Source: Toxonevra muliebris
Lineage: Eukaryota; Arthropoda; Insecta; Diptera; Pallopteridae
Length of the DNA: 64,000 nucleotides
Direction of reading: 5' to 3'
NCBI GenBank assembly: GCA_963691655.1
Contig: OY829326.1
Location: 91,815,235-91,879,234 of the forward strand
Below are positions 61,261 to 64,000 of the stretch, piece by piece; position 1 is the first letter of the stretch; every line of letters starts with the position of its first letter. The position numbers and the translations under genes were made by a program. The notes beneath the pieces were generated by a model. It did no database searches. It was not told the origin of the DNA and saw only the letters and a program-made list of their open reading frames with translations.

Positions 61261-64000
61261 AGTGTTAAGTTAAAATGTTGTATTTAAGTGGTAATGTCTC
61301 TTTCAGTGTTTTAATTTCGTAATTTTTGTGATCAAAGGCTCTGATCCTGACATTTTTTCTCCTTTGTATTTAGCAAAAACATTACCCAGGAACACTCTAG
61401 TTGAAACTGGTAAACGATATAAACTTAGTTTGGAACCAAATATAACTCACCAGTACTTCATTTTATATATACAAACATACATCTTTGATTTTTGTTGTGT
61501 TCAAAAAATGTGTATTTCCACATACATGATTTTGTTTTTTGTAAAATCATATAACTAAAGTTTTGGTCGACTAAATATGGAATTTAGTTCATTTAATTCA
61601 AACTTGAAAGTTCCACACTAATTACTTAAAATGCAATAGTAAACTAAAGGCTCTAACCAGAACTTCTTTGCTCAATAATTTGCCATGAGTAAAAAAATAA
61701 AAAGTTTTATTAAAAAACTTCATATCTTATATAAAAATCAAACTAAAGAATATTTTAACTTGCTTCCATTTGAATGAAATTTGATCAAATTCTGCAGCTA
61801 CGTGCAGGCTACTAAATGAAATTTTAAATTGACAAATTTTCTACCCCTGCTCTGGCTGTTCTTTCTCAAGTAAACATTGAGAAAATAAGGAAAAATATAT
61901 ACCGAAATATGTATGTAAGTCTGTGTAGGTAGAGTAACGAATGAATGTAAATGTAAAAAAGCAAAAGAATAAGATTTTCTTCTATTTTTAATATTAAATT
62001 TCATTTTTGTTCTAAAGTAGAAAGTTGGAGCACACATGTATGTAGTTACCTAAAACTATAATAAATATTAAATAAATAATAACAAAATAAAATAATACAA
62101 AACCAAAATTATTTATCGCAAAATATTTATTAGAATGTAAACTTGAAAAATGTTATCTCGGAAAAGTTTTACAACTTTGAAACGTAATATTTCATAATAA
62201 TAACTACTCGTATAAATCTATAAATACCCATTTCAACTATTCTACATATTAAATTTTGTAACACTATATAAGTGTATGTGTGTGTCTGCACGAGGGTATA
62301 GTTGTATGTATGCATATAGTTGCTGCTATTCAGAAAAATATTTTATACAAAGTTGCGTGCACATTTATTACTACAACATTGAATGGGGCTCTTCTTTCTT
62401 TCATCCATTCTTTAGATGTTGTTGACATTAACAGGTGTACTCATATATATTCACATATGTACACTCAAATCTACATATGTTACATACACTTTCATATGGA
62501 TACCCGGCGACTAAAATATGCATATGGGAAAAGCATTGAATGAGCATCTTTGGATACACTATATTTTTATGTTTTTATATAGCATGACCGGGGAAAGAAG
62601 AAAGAATTACTGAGAATCACCAAGATATTTTCCAAAAGGAATTCCATCCCGTTAATCAATACGCAAGGAAATAATAGGTTAAGTCGAGACAAACTCGTGA
62701 TTATGGTCCCTGTTACCAAACTTTTCGCAAAAGTCTGATGTAATAGGCAGATTTGAATACCGGGGTCGAAATAAATCTATTAGCATCTATTCAACCACGC
62801 TAATCTAGCTTGTTGGTCAAAATTATAAAAAGAGTCACGGGAAAAGGCGCTGCGAGGATTGTTTTCGAGAAAGAAATTCCATATGCAGGAATATTTTAAT
62901 TAAATTTAGCTCAGCTTCACCGTAACTTAATTCGTAATAATGATGAAAGGATATTAAAGACCTGACTCAGTTTGTAATAAGTTTTTATTTCGTTTGGATT
63001 CCATTTACTTAAATAAAGCGGTTTCACTGTAAAAATAATATTTTTGTTAGAATATTTACAAAACATTAAAAAACATCAAAATTGGCATTATTAAATGTGA
63101 TTTCAACATGAAAAATTTATAATTGGTGTGATAATGTTACAAATTTAACATACGAAACCACCAATCTAAAAATGATATTACTTAATGTAAATTTAATATT
63201 ACGTTAATGAAGAACTCAAATTTTAAAATGTTAAAAATACAAATCTGTTTTTACGAAATATAATTTTTTTTGAGTAATAACTCTTTTCTTACATATAATA
63301 TTCAAACACATACAAAATCCTCATTTTTTATAACAGAAGTCTAATTTAGTTACATTTTGGATGTTAAAATTTGATTGTGGTGATATCAGTTTTACAAAAA
63401 TAAGAAAATTTTTCATGTATTTTTAACAGTATAAAATAATAATATAATGTGAATATTATCAATTTGAAACATATCAATATAACATTTTTTAACGTAGAAT
63501 TAATATTTTTGCCGTAAAAATATCAGTTTGGCATTGCACTTTTCTGTTAAGTGTAATAAAATGGTTACGATACAAAGTAAATCTAGCGCTCATCATTTGA
63601 AAGTGCATCAGGTTTTTCCAACTGTCGTTCTTCAAATTTATTTATGTGCATCTGTTTTGTGTGAATAAAAGTTGTGACAGCCATGTGAGTGTGAGTGCTC
63701 TTGACATATTAAATTTTGTAACACTTTTTTCAAATTTTCACATATTTAATACTGCTATTGCAGTTATTTATGATCGTTGAATGCTTATTTGAGCTCCGTT
63801 TACATGCACACGTACATATTGGTACTTGCTGAAATGTCTGTGTATTCGTGTGTTTAGTTTAGAAGGTCGTCATGCTATATGTGAGACATTTAATGATTTT
63901 AAGAGTACTTTCCGTTTTCTATTTCAATAAGAGATGCACAAAATGCATTGCCATTTTTTTGAAAGAAGAGAAATATTTAAAAGTTGAGAAAAATTAACTT
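61261..64000. other. AT-rich DNA, possible old MITE near 63030-63560
   Basis: No gene is supported. Around 63027 (CTGTAAAAATAATATTTTTG) and 63515 (GCCGTAAAAATATCAG) similar A/T-rich words recur in partly inverted arrangement, but boundaries are unclear. The remainder is low-complexity sequence. Confidence 0.4.

Noticed and set aside
63027..63560. MITE with CTGTAAAAATA ends
   Set aside because: Similarity between the ends is low and could reflect shared A/T-rich words. No duplication was found.
1..64000. CRISPR arrays, operons or ribosomal RNA
   Set aside because: Nothing of the kind is present. Codon-dense regions and regularly spaced repeats are absent and the DNA is clearly metazoan.

Overview
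This is a strongly AT-rich stretch of insect nuclear DNA. It almost certainly comes from a higher fly, and a tephritid fruit fly is my best guess. The basis is the base composition, abundant CA/TG and ACAT microsatellites, non-LTR retrotransposon copies ending in an AACCTAACC-type tail next to a GGCTGCCACTC motif, a degenerate tRNA-derived repeat that I recall from tephritid sequence, and Tc1, hAT-like and R1-clade relics. No complete conserved protein-coding gene is visible. Nearly all open frames are short and AT-driven. The window reads as intergenic or giant-intron DNA loaded with decayed transposable elements.

Layout. 1-2.7 kb: a short hAT-like foldback element (276-791) with a perfect 8-bp target-site duplication, then a second element-like segment (1550-2663). 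3-13 kb: mostly bare AT-rich DNA, with an uninterpreted GC-richer island (5.48-6.12 kb) and a 1-kb degenerate satellite (9.48-10.47 kb). 13.7-15.4 kb: two possible exons of a small unrecognised minus-strand gene, separated by a 5'-truncated RNase H-bearing LINE (13945-15112). 16-23 kb: a perfect 31-bp inverted repeat, two Jockey-like reverse transcriptase scraps, and TE-free DNA that could hold regulatory elements. 23.8-26.6 kb: a second copy of the hAT-like element in opposite orientation, an 82-bp LINE tail insertion, and a 1.57-kb segment bounded by about 80-bp inverted repeats. 27.3-29.6 kb: a degenerate tRNA-derived repeat and a possible exon. 36.5-39.4 kb: a segment with Tc1-type ends and TA flanks, into which a 310-bp tRNA-derived SINE is inserted. 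41.5-43.4 kb: a Tc1 transposase pseudogene followed by a second RNase H LINE relic. 47-48 kb: an ORF1-like coiled-coil fragment and a 204-bp tandem repeat. 48.6 and 52.6 kb: foldback and snapback repeats. 53.4, 58.2-59.3 and 60.9-61.2 kb: further LINE pieces, including an R1-clade copy with a 14-bp target-site duplication.

How the parts relate. The most interesting relationship is between the SINE at 37853-38162 and the RNase H LINE family at 13945-15112. The SINE head carries A and B boxes. Its last roughly 80 bases resemble the LINE 3' end, and the 82-bp LINE insertion at 24784-24865 consists of essentially that shared tail alone. This is the pattern expected if the LINE machinery mobilises the SINE by recognising the tail. 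A separate signal is a 13-bp motif, GCCTAAAAGTATG, found three times exactly (plus one near match) in TE-poor DNA between 4 and 22 kb. It may mark a regulatory element class.
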